Source: Rhizobium sullae
GTDB lineage: Bacteria; Pseudomonadota; Alphaproteobacteria; Rhizobiales; Rhizobiaceae
NCBI RefSeq assembly: GCF_025200715.1
Contig: NZ_CP104144.1
Coordinates: forward strand, 2,046,001-2,110,000
Direction of reading: 5' to 3'
Length of the DNA stretch: 64,000 nt
Shown in pieces: positions 52,048 to 61,026 of the stretch (position 1 is its first letter; each line of letters begins with the position of its first letter). The notes under the pieces are model-generated. The model had not been told where the DNA came from and did not search any database. It saw only the letters and a program-made list of their open reading frames with translations. The position numbers and the translations under genes were made by a program.

Positions 52048-52412
52048 CCCACTTGCCCATTACGCTCTTCACTGCATTCCTGATCTCTTTCTCAGAAGCT
52101 CTGTTTAATCTCCAATTCTCCATACCCAGCTGGCTCGTTATAATCATGACCCAACTTTCGGGGGTCAGTTCAAAACGCGGTGGCACTGCTTTTCTATCGT
52201 CGCGACAAATCACGCTCAGAAGAAGAGTGTGGCAGGTTGCTCCGTTCGGAAGAGATTGGGGTCAGAGGCGCGGAATGCCCGCGCTTATTTCAATAAGCTC
52301 GCTCGGCTCTTGAACGTTAAAAGGCTATAGGTGCACGCTCCTGGCCCAGCTTTAAAACTGCTTGCGATTAGTCCAGATCTGGACTATGTCTATTTCAAGA
52401 CAGGAGGCTATT
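52048..52412. other. Intergenic region with palindromic operator
   Basis: About 365 bases with no convincing gene; the short open frames here lack features. The 18-bp palindrome at 52369-52386 is listed separately. Confidence 0.4.
52369..52386. promoter_or_regulatory. 18-bp perfect palindrome, operator of the Xre/RES pair
   Basis: TAGTCCAGATCTGGACTA is a perfect 18-bp palindrome located 27 bases before the antitoxin start and 14 bases before its ribosome binding site. Xre-type antitoxins bind such dyads to repress their own operon. Confidence 0.7.
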
Positions 52413-52937
52413 ATGCCGCATGCGCGACGCACAGGGCAACAAGACAAGCATGAGCCGCAGCGCCTGGAAACCGACCGGTTTGCTCCTGCAACCCGCAAAA
52501 AGCTGAGCGCGCCGGCGTTGCGAACCTTTCTGGCGATCGCCGATCTTTGGGGCCTGAATGAAGAGCAGCGGATGCTTGTGCTGGGTTACCCGTCCCGGTC
52601 CACGTATCACAACTGGGCCAAGCAGGCGCGTGAACATGGTACCTTCACGCTGGACGTCGACACCCTCATTCGAATCTCGGCCGTGCTCGGCATTCACCAA
52701 GCGCTTGGGATCCTGTTTCCCAATGAACGCGCCGCCGTCGCGTGGCTGCGGACGCCGCATGAAGCGCTTGTTTTCGGTGGCCATCCCCCGCTCAACGTCC
52801 TGACGAGCGGAACACAGGACGGCCTGATGACAGTTCGTCGATTTCTCGATGCGGCAAGAGGAGGCATCTACATGCATCCGAACATCCTGGACGAAACGTT
52901 CACACCTTACGACGATGGGGACATCGTCTTCCGGTGA
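52413..52937 (+). CDS. Xre/MbcA/ParS-type antitoxin of a RES toxin
   Basis: A 174-residue antitoxin with a helix-turn-helix-like N-terminal region (FLAIADLWGLNEEQRMLVLGYPSRSTYHNWAKQ) and the C-terminal MbcA/ParS toxin-binding domain (ALGILFPNERAAVAWLRTPHEALVFGGHPPLNVLTSGTQDGLMTVRRFL). GGAGG precedes the ATG at 52413. Overlaps the toxin gene by 4 bases. Confidence 0.92.
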   Translation: MPHARRTGQQDKHEPQRLETDRFAPATRKKLSAPALRTFLAIADLWGLNEEQRMLVLGYPSRSTYHNWAKQAREHGTFTLDVDTLIRISAVLGIHQALGILFPNERAAVAWLRTPHEALVFGGHPPLNVLTSGTQDGLMTVRRFLDAARGGIYMHPNILDETFTPYDDGDIVFR

Positions 52938-53605
52938 GTGACCGTTTTGCCCAGGCGCCACGCCCTTCGTACCGGCTGATCCCATCGCAATTTCCGCCGA
53001 TCGGGCTTTTTGATACAGTTGCGACGGCGGCCGATCTCGAAGCCGTAATGGAGCTTGCCGGCTGGACCAATGACCGTCTCGTTGCCGACCGCATCCAACG
53101 GCTTCCCGAGGGTGAATGGGTCTATGGCACTGCCAATTCCAGCATTGTGATGGCCGCATTTCTCCATGTAGCGCCGGGAGGAATGCGGTTTAACGGCACC
53201 GATCTCGGCGCATGGTATGCCGCCGACGATCTCCGCACAGCCGCAGCCGAGGTAGGCCATCATCTTCGGCGCGAAGCTGTTGCGCGCGGTGTGGCGACGA
53301 TGAGGCGCACCTATAGAAGCTACACGGCCATCCTGATTGGCGACTATCTCGACATTCGTGGAGAGCAGATGCTTCGGCCCGAGGTTTATGACGGCACCAG
53401 CTACGCCGCTTCGCAAGCGCTTGGTGAGCAAGTGCGTTCTAACGGCGGGGCCGGCATCCTCTATGACAGCCTCCGGCGCAGAGCCGGCATGAACATCGTC
53501 GCACACCGGCCGCGGAACATTCGCGACGTTATGCAGACCGACCACTTCGAGATCACCGTTTCTGCCGACGATCGACGCATCGATGTGCAAAAGCTCGCAA
53601 CCTAA
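52934..53605 (+). CDS. RES-domain toxin (NAD-degrading type)
   Basis: A 223-residue toxin with a RES domain: FRLIP-type start as YRLIPSQFPPIGLFDT, the Arg-Tyr-type pocket residues in GTDLGAWYAADDL and the conserved Glu/Ser region IRGEQMLRPEVYDGTSYAASQALGEQ. RES toxins (ParT/MbcT type) destroy NAD+ or modify proteins. Starts at GTG 52934, overlapping the antitoxin stop. Confidence 0.9.
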   Translation: MSDRFAQAPRPSYRLIPSQFPPIGLFDTVATAADLEAVMELAGWTNDRLVADRIQRLPEGEWVYGTANSSIVMAAFLHVAPGGMRFNGTDLGAWYAADDLRTAAAEVGHHLRREAVARGVATMRRTYRSYTAILIGDYLDIRGEQMLRPEVYDGTSYAASQALGEQVRSNGGAGILYDSLRRRAGMNIVAHRPRNIRDVMQTDHFEITVSADDRRIDVQKLAT

Positions 53606-53752
53606 CGGTATCGCGGCAGCCGCGTGCCGGCGAGATAGCCACAGGAAGGGGCTTCTTCCACCTCCGATTTCAGATGTCTCTTGTATAGGTGATCGGTCAC
53701 GGTTTCCGCGCGATCCAATGGAAATAAATTAAGCAATTAAGTAACTTAATCG
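53606..53752. other. Intergenic gap after the RES toxin
   Basis: About 150 bases; nothing supported except AT-rich sequence near 53720-53750 leading into the IS21-like repeats. Confidence 0.35.
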
Positions 53753-53793
53753 CGGCGAAACGTTAATTAGATGCACGGCGAAACGTTAATTAG
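53753..53793. repeat. Direct repeat pair, IS21-family end
   Basis: CGGCGAAACGTTAATTAG occurs at 53753-53770 and again at 53776-53793, a period of 23 bases. The second copy contains the stop codon region of the adjacent istB remnant. Paired repeats downstream of istB are typical of IS21-family ends. Confidence 0.65.
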
Positions 53794-54000
53794 CGGTGTC
53801 GCTGGCAACCGGGGGTGTCCGAGCATTGCATTGCCGAGGGGACGCTCCAAAGAGTGGCTCCTAGATGGAGTTCATCGTGCGTAAGTGCTGATTCCGATGA
53901 AGCCGCCTGGTTTCGCCGCAGGCTTTCCCCGGATAGGTCGACGTGGTGAGCGTTATGAACCAGCCTGTCGAGGATGGCATGGGCCGAGCATAGGCTGTCC
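53794..54000 (-). pseudogene. IstB (IS21-family) C-terminal remnant
   Basis: On the minus strand the stretch SAHAILDRLVHNAHHVDLSGESLRRNQAA matches the C-terminal end of IstB, the helper ATPase of IS21 transposons. Everything upstream of about 54000, including the Walker motifs and istA, is absent. The end repeats at 53753-53793 lie immediately downstream. A relic of a third IS family in this region. Confidence 0.72.
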
Positions 54001-54339
54001 GAGTTGCGGACGGTAGGCCTTCAGGAGCGGCAATGCCAGAAAGATCTCGTTCTGCACTCCTTCCGGCAACGCTGAAAACTTCGGGATGCTGCCCGGGTTC
54101 TAAAATTTACGGAGTCATAGGGTGGACTCGACTCTTGTCTCTGTCTCAGACTGCCGCCCGATCGGAGCAGGTGTTCAGGCGACATCACGCGACGGAATGG
54201 CGATCGGCCAGTTCGGCGCTGGTCGGTAACGCCATTGAGCGCTACCTTGTTCACCGATCCGCAGCCACCGACACAGGGGCCGTGATAAGCGCCCCGCGGT
54301 TGATCCGGATCGACATTCAACTGACGAGGATGCGCAGCA
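54001..54339. other. Intergenic region, no gene seen
   Basis: About 340 bases between the istB remnant and the CapA-like gene. Short frames such as that from 54033 show no recognised motif. It may include other element debris and the promoter of the CapA-like gene. Confidence 0.35.
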
Positions 54340-55434
54340 ATGAAGCTCTTCCTAAGTGGGGACGTGATGACCGGCCGCGGCATCGACCAGATCATGCCGC
54401 ATCCCTCCGACCCGACCCTATACGAGCCGCATCTCCGCTCAGCGCATGGCTATGTGGACTTGGCGGAACGTCGGTCGGGCGAAATCCCGAGGGCGGTGCC
54501 TTTCGACTATGTCTGGGGCGATGCGCTGAACGAGATTGATCGGCGTGAGCCGGATTTGAGGATCATCAATCTCGAAACCAGCGTTACCGCAGACGGAACG
54601 CCCGAGCCTAAAGGTATCAATTATCGGATGCACCCCGATAATCTTCATTGTATCGTCGCTGCAGGGATAGACTGCTGCATCCTTGCCAACAACCATACCG
54701 CGGATTGGGGGCTGAGGGGCATGAAGGACACCTTGCTTGCCCTGCAGGGGGCGAGGCTTGCGACAGCCGGCGCAGGACTCGATGCCGATGGTGCAAGCCG
54801 CCCCGCCGTGCTCGAAACGGTCCCAGGGCGGCGACTTCTTGTATTCGCCTTTGCCTGTCCATCCAGCGGGGTTCCGGCCAACTGGGCGGCCGGGAAGGAG
54901 CGACCGGGCATAAACTTCCTCGCGGATTTCAGTGACGACGCACTTGCAGCCGTCGCTGACGGCATCGGCGAGTGGCGACAGCGCGACGACACCGTCCTTG
55001 TTTCCATACATTGGGGATCCAACTGGGGCTATGAATTGCCCCTTGAACACCGACGCTTCGCCCATCGTCTGATCGACGGCGCCCGCGTCGACGTCGTTCA
55101 CGGACACTCATCGCACCACCCGTTGGCGATAGAGATCCATGCTGACAGGCCTATCTTTTACGGATGCGGCGACTTCATCAACGACTATGAGGGAATCGGC
55201 GGGCAGGAGAGATTTCGCCCGGATCTGACTCTCGCCTATTTCGTCGATCTGGATGATCAAAGCCATCGGCTGCGCCGAATTGAAATGGTGCCCTTCCGGC
55301 TGCAGAAATTTCGGCTCATCCGCGCATCTGATGAAGAAGCCGCCTGGCTCGGCCACACCATGAAACGCGAATGCGGACGTTTTGGCCACGATGTTGCCAC
55401 GAGTGAGAAAGGGACCCTGACGCTATCGGCCTGA
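54340..55434 (+). CDS. CapA/PgsA-family (poly-gamma-glutamate synthesis-like) protein
   Basis: A 364-residue metallophosphatase-like CapA protein: FLSGDVMTGRGID, LRIINLETSVTADGTPEPKGINY, DCCILANNHTADWG, VSIHWGSNWGYELP, VVHGHSSHHPL and FYGCGDFINDYE. These match the GD, NLE, NNH and GHSSHH motifs of the family, which acts in poly-glutamate capsule or related polymer metabolism. No signal peptide is seen. Specific role here is unknown. Confidence 0.88.
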   Translation: MKLFLSGDVMTGRGIDQIMPHPSDPTLYEPHLRSAHGYVDLAERRSGEIPRAVPFDYVWGDALNEIDRREPDLRIINLETSVTADGTPEPKGINYRMHPDNLHCIVAAGIDCCILANNHTADWGLRGMKDTLLALQGARLATAGAGLDADGASRPAVLETVPGRRLLVFAFACPSSGVPANWAAGKERPGINFLADFSDDALAAVADGIGEWRQRDDTVLVSIHWGSNWGYELPLEHRRFAHRLIDGARVDVVHGHSSHHPLAIEIHADRPIFYGCGDFINDYEGIGGQERFRPDLTLAYFVDLDDQSHRLRRIEMVPFRLQKFRLIRASDEEAAWLGHTMKRECGRFGHDVATSEKGTLTLSA

Positions 55435-55589
55435 GCGGTACGGGAGGAGATGTGCCTTGTTGTGGCCGACGGTGACGGTCGGCCTAGGGACGAAGCCGCC
55501 CTTCTGGCGAGCGTGCTGAGAGGTGTTGAAAGCAGACAATGGTGGGCTTGTATTTGCCCGCGGCGTCGAACGCAGAAGGTTGAGGTCGT

Positions 55590-55682
55590 TTAGCCCTGCT
55601 TGAGCGTGTCGATGACTGCGCCGGCTTTTGCGGAAAGATGGCGCTGGCTCGGATAGTAGAGGAACAGCTTATCATCGGAGGC
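55590..55682 (-). pseudogene. LysR-type regulator, C-terminal fragment
   Basis: Minus-strand frame reads DDKLFLYYPSQRHLSAKAGAVIDTLKQG, which matches the end of a LysR-type regulator's effector domain. No helix-turn-helix or rest of the protein is present between here and the GntR gene. It is likely a truncated relic. Confidence 0.6.
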
Positions 55683-55783
55683 ACAGCTAGTCGTCATTGA
55701 AACTTCAGTCGATGCTGTCAGAGAAATGTGCTGCTGGTCGCGGGCTTGCGGCACTTGGACATCGCCAAGACTGTGACATCTCT

Positions 55784-56608
55784 TCAATATTGCGCGATGT
55801 CGCCAGTTTCAGATTGCGCGAGCGTCAGGGGATAGCGCTCCGGGTGATGCACGAGGGCCGTGAGGTTTACCGGCCGGTTGCGGTTGTCGAAGGCGATCTG
55901 ATCGACGGTCAGAACGGCCGCCGGCGATTGTAGATCCAGCATTGCCGCCTCCTCGGGAGAGGCCAGACGCGCACTCAGCGTTGTCTGTCCGCGCGATGGA
56001 TGGATATGGTGGTGGCGGCGCAGCTCTGCGTAGAGCGAGCGGTTGCCCACCGTCCAATCCAGATCCAGCAGTCCTGGAACGCGGCCCGCCGGCAGCCAGT
56101 CCGTTTGAATGACGACCGGCACCTCATCGAGCAGCCGCAATCTGGAGAGCACGACAACATCGGCGCCGGGCGGCAGGAAAAGTGGCCGGCTGATCTCCAG
56201 CGGCGCGCGAAGAACACGTGCCTCGATCAGGCGATGTCCGGGCACCCGGCCGTTCGAGATGGCCGTGGCCGTGAAGCTCTTGAGAACCTGCAGCTCAAAG
56301 CCGCCGCTGTGCTCTGCCACATAAAGCCCTTTGCCAGGCTGGCTCGTGACCACGCCCTGCTGGACCAACTCGCGTACTGCGTGCCGAATGGTGATCCGAC
56401 TTACGTCGAAAAGATCAACTAATTCACGTTCTGAGGGCAATTTTCCCCGCAATGGCAGCTTGCCGTTACGGATTGACGTCAAAAGCGCTTCGTAGACTTG
56501 CTTGTGGAGCGGCCGCGGATCCTCCCGATCAACCAGACTTTGAGGCATAATGGAACGCGGGTGCTCCTGACGCTTATTCAAACCTGTTCGCCTTTCCCTT
56601 CCCGTCAT
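55784..56608 (-). CDS. GntR/HutC-type transcription regulator
   Basis: A 274-residue regulator with an N-terminal GntR winged helix (PLHKQVYEALLTSIRNGKLPLRGKLPSERELVDLFDVSRITIRHAVRELVQQGVVTSQPGKGLYVA) and a C-terminal UTRA effector domain of the HutC type (EISRPLFLPPGADVVVLSRLRLLDEVPVVIQTDWLPAG). The start is uncertain: ATG at 56608 or 56548. It is divergent from the binding-protein gene and is expected to control it through the operator at 56656-56673. Confidence 0.9.
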   Translation of the reverse strand: MTGRERRTGLNKRQEHPRSIMPQSLVDREDPRPLHKQVYEALLTSIRNGKLPLRGKLPSERELVDLFDVSRITIRHAVRELVQQGVVTSQPGKGLYVAEHSGGFELQVLKSFTATAISNGRVPGHRLIEARVLRAPLEISRPLFLPPGADVVVLSRLRLLDEVPVVIQTDWLPAGRVPGLLDLDWTVGNRSLYAELRRHHHIHPSRGQTTLSARLASPEEAAMLDLQSPAAVLTVDQIAFDNRNRPVNLTALVHHPERYPLTLAQSETGDIAQY

Positions 56609-56648
56609 TTTGCAACCACTCTCCACGCAAATCCCGACAAAGTCCATA

Positions 56649-56677
56649 TTGACATGACTGGATATAACCAGTCCTAA
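56649..56677 (+). promoter_or_regulatory. Promoter and GntR operator of the sugar ABC operon
   Basis: TTGACA (56649-56654) is followed by a 17-bp spacer and TCCTAA (56672-56677). Within it lies the dyad GACTGG-ATATAA-CCAGTC (56656-56673), a typical size for a GntR operator. Binding there would block the -10/-35 region. It is about 65 bases before the binding-protein start. Confidence 0.65.
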
Positions 56678-56741
56678 TGTGTGCCCAGGAGCCGGAGAGT
56701 TCCATAGATACCGAAGCACCATCACAAAAAGGGAACAGTTC

Positions 56742-57998
56742 ATGTTGAAGAGAAGTCTCGCTGCTTTAGCCATCTCCGTCGGCATCTGGACCGGGAGCGC
56801 ACATGCGGAGACCATTTCGGTCTTCTGCTCACCCACCGAATTCGAGCTTTGTACGACGGTCGCCAATGCCTGGAAGGAAAAGACCGGCAACGAGGCGAAG
56901 ATCAACAAGATGCCGGCATTGCTGGATGACGCCATCCCGCTTTATCAACAGCTGCTGGCATCGAAATCCAAAGATATCGACGTCCTGTTTTTGGACGTCA
57001 TCTGGCTCGGCATGTTCAAAAACAACCTGCTCGACCTGAAGACCCTGGTGCCGCAGGCAGACCAGGACAAGCATTTCGCCTCGACGCTCGGTGCGGCCAA
57101 GCTTGACGGCAAACTCATTGCCATGCCCGCCTATATGGATGTCGGGCTGATGTTTTATCGCAAGGACCTTCTGGAGAAGTACGGCAAGCAGCCGCCGAAG
57201 ACTTGGGACGAACTGGCGGCCAGTGCGAAGGAAATCCAGGACAAGGAGCGCGCAGCCGGCAATGGCGAGATGTGGGGCTATGCCTGGCAGGCCAAGAGCT
57301 ACGAAGGGCTCACATGCGACGCCATCGAACTGATCGCCTCAAACGGCGGCGGCACGATCATCTCGGACGACGGCAAGGTCACGATCGACAATCCGCAGGC
57401 AGCCGAAGCGATAGAAAAGGCCAAAGGCTGGATCGGCAGCATCAGTCCGGAAGGCGTGCTGAATTATGACGAGGAAGCCTCGCGCGCGATCTTCGAGTCC
57501 GGAAACGCGGTTTTCCACCGCAACTGGCCCTATGTCTGGGGAACGTCGCACCAGCAAGGCAGCTCCATCATCGACAAGGTCGGCATGATGCCGCTTCCCG
57601 TCGGCAAGGACGGCGAAAAGTCGAGCGGCTGCCTCGGTCCGATGTATTACGGCGTTTCGAAGTTCAGCGCCAAACCCGAGGTTGCGGCCGACTTCGTCAA
57701 CTTCATCGCCGGCCCGGACATGCAGAAGATGCGCGCGATCCAGGCAGCGCTTAATCCGTCGATCCAGGCACTTTACAGCGATCCGGACGTGCTGGCGAAG
57801 TTGCCCTTCCTCAAGGACAACCAGCAGGCATTTGCCGACAGCGCAGTCCGCCCGTCCGGTTATACAGGCACGAGCTACAACCGCGTTTCGCAAGCCTTTT
57901 ATCGCTCGGTCCACGACATGCTTTCGGGCGGCGGCGACATCAAGGCCGGGCTGAATGCCCTTGCAACGCGACTTGAGAAGCTGAAGGAGAGCCGTTGA
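56742..57998 (+). CDS. ABC-transporter sugar-binding protein
   Basis: A 418-residue periplasmic solute-binding protein with a signal peptide (MLKRSLAALAISVGIWTGSAHA) and the type 1 extracellular solute-binding features (NAWKEKTGNEAKINKM, DVLFLDVIWLGMF, MPAYMDVGLMFYRKDLLEKYG). GGGAA precedes the ATG at 56742. It recruits a sugar to the permease pair below. The exact sugar (maltose, trehalose or similar) cannot be fixed from sequence. Confidence 0.92.
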   Translation: MLKRSLAALAISVGIWTGSAHAETISVFCSPTEFELCTTVANAWKEKTGNEAKINKMPALLDDAIPLYQQLLASKSKDIDVLFLDVIWLGMFKNNLLDLKTLVPQADQDKHFASTLGAAKLDGKLIAMPAYMDVGLMFYRKDLLEKYGKQPPKTWDELAASAKEIQDKERAAGNGEMWGYAWQAKSYEGLTCDAIELIASNGGGTIISDDGKVTIDNPQAAEAIEKAKGWIGSISPEGVLNYDEEASRAIFESGNAVFHRNWPYVWGTSHQQGSSIIDKVGMMPLPVGKDGEKSSGCLGPMYYGVSKFSAKPEVAADFVNFIAGPDMQKMRAIQAALNPSIQALYSDPDVLAKLPFLKDNQQAFADSAVRPSGYTGTSYNRVSQAFYRSVHDMLSGGGDIKAGLNALATRLEKLKESR

Positions 57999-58008
57999 GG
58001 CTTTCTGA

Positions 58009-58055
58009 CAAGCCGGCGCGAGCAGGGCCCCTCGCCTGCTCGCGCAGCCGGCTTG
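58009..58055 (+). repeat. Intercistronic hairpin between the binding protein and ATPase genes
   Basis: CAAGCCGGCGCGAGCAGG (58009-58026) pairs with the complement at 58035-58055 around an 8-base loop with a small bulge. Such stems after the binding-protein gene often stabilise its mRNA and raise its expression over the downstream genes. Confidence 0.55.
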
Positions 58056-58121
58056 CTTGCCGTGCAGCCGGCCACCGAAGTGGCCGTTTCCCTTTCAGCA
58101 TAATTCAAGTCCGGGTGTAAG

Positions 58122-59237
58122 ATGGCATCGGTTTCATTGGACTCCGTTTCAAAAAGCTATGGCACGCATTCCGTGATCGACGATGTCGATCTTCGGATCA
58201 GAGATGGCGAGTTCATCGTCTTTGTCGGCCCTTCAGGTTGCGGCAAATCCACTCTGCTGCGTATCGTCGCTGGCCTTGTTTCCCCGACGAAAGGCGCCGT
58301 CAGCATTGGCGGCGACGATGTCACCGACGTTCCAGCCTCCAAGCGGGGCGTTGCCTTTGTGTTCCAATCCTATGCGCTTTATCCGCACATGAGCGTTGCC
58401 CGCAACATCGGTTTTGCGCTGGAAACGCTTGGTCTTGCGCGCACCGCCGTCAGCGACAAAGTGCTTGCCGTTGCAAGGATGCTGAAAGTCGATCATCTCC
58501 TGAATCGCCGTCCAAGAGAGCTGTCCGGCGGGCAGCGACAGCGTGTTGCGATCGGCCGGGCGCTGGTCCGTCAGCCGGAGATTTTTCTTTTCGACGAGCC
58601 CCTTTCGAACCTCGATTCCGATCTTCGCATGGAAATGCGCATGGAGATCGCCAAGCTTCACGACGAACTCAAGACGACGATGATCTATGTGACGCACGAT
58701 CAGTCCGAAGCCATGACGCTCGCCGACAGGATCGTTGTTCTCAATTACGGGCGCATCGAGCAGGTGGGTACGCCGCAAGCTCTGTACCGCACGCCGGACA
58801 ACCGCTTCGTGGCAAGCTTTATCGGAAGCCCACGCATGAACTTCCTGTCCGTTTCCATGCAGGACGCTGCCGGCGGCCGGAGGATCATCGGACCGGGTGG
58901 TCTTTCTATCGGCGCTGGATTTCTAGGTTCCGATGCAACCGCAGCGACGATTGGCGTGAGGCCGGAGGGACTTGCGATCGCAGCCGATGGGACTGGGCGC
59001 ATATCAGGCGTCCTCGAGCGCGTCGAGGACCTCGGGCACGAGCATTTTGCCTATTGCCGCATCGCGGAAGACGACGTGTGGGTAATCCGGGTGACTATCC
59101 CGCCTGCCAAGGAAACGATCGGCACGCGGATCGGATTGAGGTTTGCTGACGAGGCGGTTTTCGTCTTCGATACGGCCGACCGGCGGATCCCGCACGAAAT
59201 GGCGACCGCCAGCAATGTGAGGGCAGCCGAACAATGA
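58122..59237 (+). CDS. MalK/UgpC-type sugar ABC-transporter ATPase
   Basis: A 371-residue ATPase with Walker A GPSGCGKSTLLR, signature LSGGQRQRVAIGRAL, Walker B EIFLFDEPLSNLD and a C-terminal OB-fold regulatory domain (GVRPEGLAIAADG, VWVIRVTIPPAKETIG). It energises transport with the permeases that follow and, by family precedent, could serve the second permease pair at 62853. Overlaps the next gene by 4 bases. Confidence 0.93.
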   Translation: MASVSLDSVSKSYGTHSVIDDVDLRIRDGEFIVFVGPSGCGKSTLLRIVAGLVSPTKGAVSIGGDDVTDVPASKRGVAFVFQSYALYPHMSVARNIGFALETLGLARTAVSDKVLAVARMLKVDHLLNRRPRELSGGQRQRVAIGRALVRQPEIFLFDEPLSNLDSDLRMEMRMEIAKLHDELKTTMIYVTHDQSEAMTLADRIVVLNYGRIEQVGTPQALYRTPDNRFVASFIGSPRMNFLSVSMQDAAGGRRIIGPGGLSIGAGFLGSDATAATIGVRPEGLAIAADGTGRISGVLERVEDLGHEHFAYCRIAEDDVWVIRVTIPPAKETIGTRIGLRFADEAVFVFDTADRRIPHEMATASNVRAAEQ

Positions 59238-60133
59238 GTGCGCGTCTGGCACGCCGCGACCATCTGGCCGCATGGCTTTTCCTGGTCCCCGTCATCATCG
59301 TGATGCTGCTCGTCGCCGTCTGGCCCCTCGGACGGACGTTCTTCTTTGCCTTTACCGATGCCTATCTCGACGATCCCTCGGTCTATTCGATGGTTGGGAT
59401 CGCTAATTTCCTCGATGTCATCAATGACAGAAGCTGGTGGGTGGCCGTCAGGAATACGATGGTCTTCACGGTCATTTCGGTTGCCATCGAAACGGTTCTC
59501 GGCCTTGCAATTGCGCTTTTGATCAATGAGGCCATTCCAGGTCGAGGGCTGGTGCGTGCCGCCATCCTCGTCCCTTGGGCCATCCCGGTCGTGGTTTCCG
59601 CGAAGATCTGGGAATGGATGCTGAACGACCAGTTCGGCGTACTCAACAAGATCCTGATCGGACTGGGTTTTATCGATCACGGAATCGCCTGGACGGCGAG
59701 CAGCTCGCTGATCATGGGCGTCGTCATTTTCGCCGACGTGTGGATGACGACGCCTTTCATGGTGCTGTTGATCCTCGCCGGACTGCAGCTGATTTCGCCG
59801 GAGATATTCGAAGCTGCGGAGGTGGATGGCATCCCGGCATGGAAGCGCTTCTGGTCGATCACGTTGCCGATGCTGAGGCCGGCAATCGGCGTGGCCGTAC
59901 TCTTTCGCGTGCTCGATGCGCTTCGGATGTTCGATCTTGCCTATGTCATGGCTGCGAGCAACGAGAACGTCATGACCGTGTCGATCTATGCGCGTGACAG
60001 GCTCATCAGCTTTCAAGAGCTGGGCGTCGGCTCGGCCGCATCGACATGGGTGTTCCTGCTGGTGGCGCTCGCCGCCATCATCATCATCGGCGCGCTGCGT
60101 CTCGATCGGGCGAGCGGGGAGCTGACGAAATGA
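59234..60133 (+). CDS. Sugar ABC-transporter permease (MalF-type)
   Basis: A 299-residue membrane permease with about six helices (start HLAAWLFLVPVIIVMLLVAVWPLG) and the cytoplasmic EAA loop EIFEAAEVDGIPAWKRFWSITLPMLRP that contacts the ATPase. It overlaps the ATPase and next permease by 4 bases each. Confidence 0.92.
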   Translation: MSARLARRDHLAAWLFLVPVIIVMLLVAVWPLGRTFFFAFTDAYLDDPSVYSMVGIANFLDVINDRSWWVAVRNTMVFTVISVAIETVLGLAIALLINEAIPGRGLVRAAILVPWAIPVVVSAKIWEWMLNDQFGVLNKILIGLGFIDHGIAWTASSSLIMGVVIFADVWMTTPFMVLLILAGLQLISPEIFEAAEVDGIPAWKRFWSITLPMLRPAIGVAVLFRVLDALRMFDLAYVMAASNENVMTVSIYARDRLISFQELGVGSAASTWVFLLVALAAIIIIGALRLDRASGELTK

Positions 60134-61008
60134 CGGACGTTGCACTCTACAGAACGGTACGCAAACCTGCCGCTTACTACCGCGTGCGGCGACGCATCGT
60201 AAGGTTCTTTCAATCTGCAGCACTCCTGCTCGTGCTGATCTATACACTTTTCCCGTACTATTGGGCCTTTGTGTCCTCGACGAAACAGGGCGCAGCCCTC
60301 TATCAGGCAGCGCTCGTTCCCGCACTCGACTTCACCTACTACCGGCAGCTCATCGACAATCCCGTCTTCATGGGTTCGCTGCTCAATTCTGCCTATGTCG
60401 CGGTGTCGACGACGTTTCTGTCGCTCGTCATTGGCCTCAGCGCCGCCTATGCGCTCGGGCGGATCGATTTTCCGCAGCGCCGGGTGCTGCTGATGATCAT
60501 TCTGATGATCTCGATCTTTCCGCAGGTCGTCGTTCTCTCCGGCATGTTCGAACTGATCAACTGGATGGGCCTGTTCAATCGCCCAAGCGCGCTGGTTCTG
60601 ACCTATCTTCTCTCGACCGTGCCGTTCACCACCTGGGTTCTCACGACCTTCATCCGCGAATTCCCGCGTGAGCTGGAAGAAGCGGCCATCATCGATGGCT
60701 GCTCGCATTTTCGCATTCTGATGAAGATCCTACTGCCGCTGATGGGTCCGTCGCTCGCCAGCACCGGCATTTTAGCGTTCATCCTGGCATGGAACGAATT
60801 CCTCTTTGCACTCACCTTCACATTGACCGACGAAAACCGCACCGTGCCGGTTGCAATCGGCCTCATTGCCGGAAACAGCCGCTACGAATATCCCTTCGGC
60901 CAGATCATGGCGGCCTCGGTCACCGTCACCCTGCCCCTTATATTGGTGGTGCTCTTCTTCCAGCGCCGCATCGTTGCAGGCCTGACGGCGGGCGCGGTCA
61001 AGGGCTGA
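60130..61008 (+). CDS. Sugar ABC-transporter permease (MalG-type)
   Basis: A 292-residue permease with the MalG-type start (SAALLLVLIYTLFPYYWAF) and EAA loop ELEEAAIIDGCSHFRILMKILLPLMGP. The start at 60130 overlaps the upstream stop by 4 bases; the frame is open to 60046 but that stretch is in the preceding gene. Confidence 0.92.
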   Translation: MTDVALYRTVRKPAAYYRVRRRIVRFFQSAALLLVLIYTLFPYYWAFVSSTKQGAALYQAALVPALDFTYYRQLIDNPVFMGSLLNSAYVAVSTTFLSLVIGLSAAYALGRIDFPQRRVLLMIILMISIFPQVVVLSGMFELINWMGLFNRPSALVLTYLLSTVPFTTWVLTTFIREFPRELEEAAIIDGCSHFRILMKILLPLMGPSLASTGILAFILAWNEFLFALTFTLTDENRTVPVAIGLIAGNSRYEYPFGQIMAASVTVTLPLILVVLFFQRRIVAGLTAGAVKG

Positions 61009-61026
61009 AAGACAAAGGATAAAGTC

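Noticed and set aside
59051..60325. Minus-strand frame antisense to the sugar permease genes
   Set aside because: Highly charged, low-complexity shadow; the sense-strand permeases have clear EAA loops.
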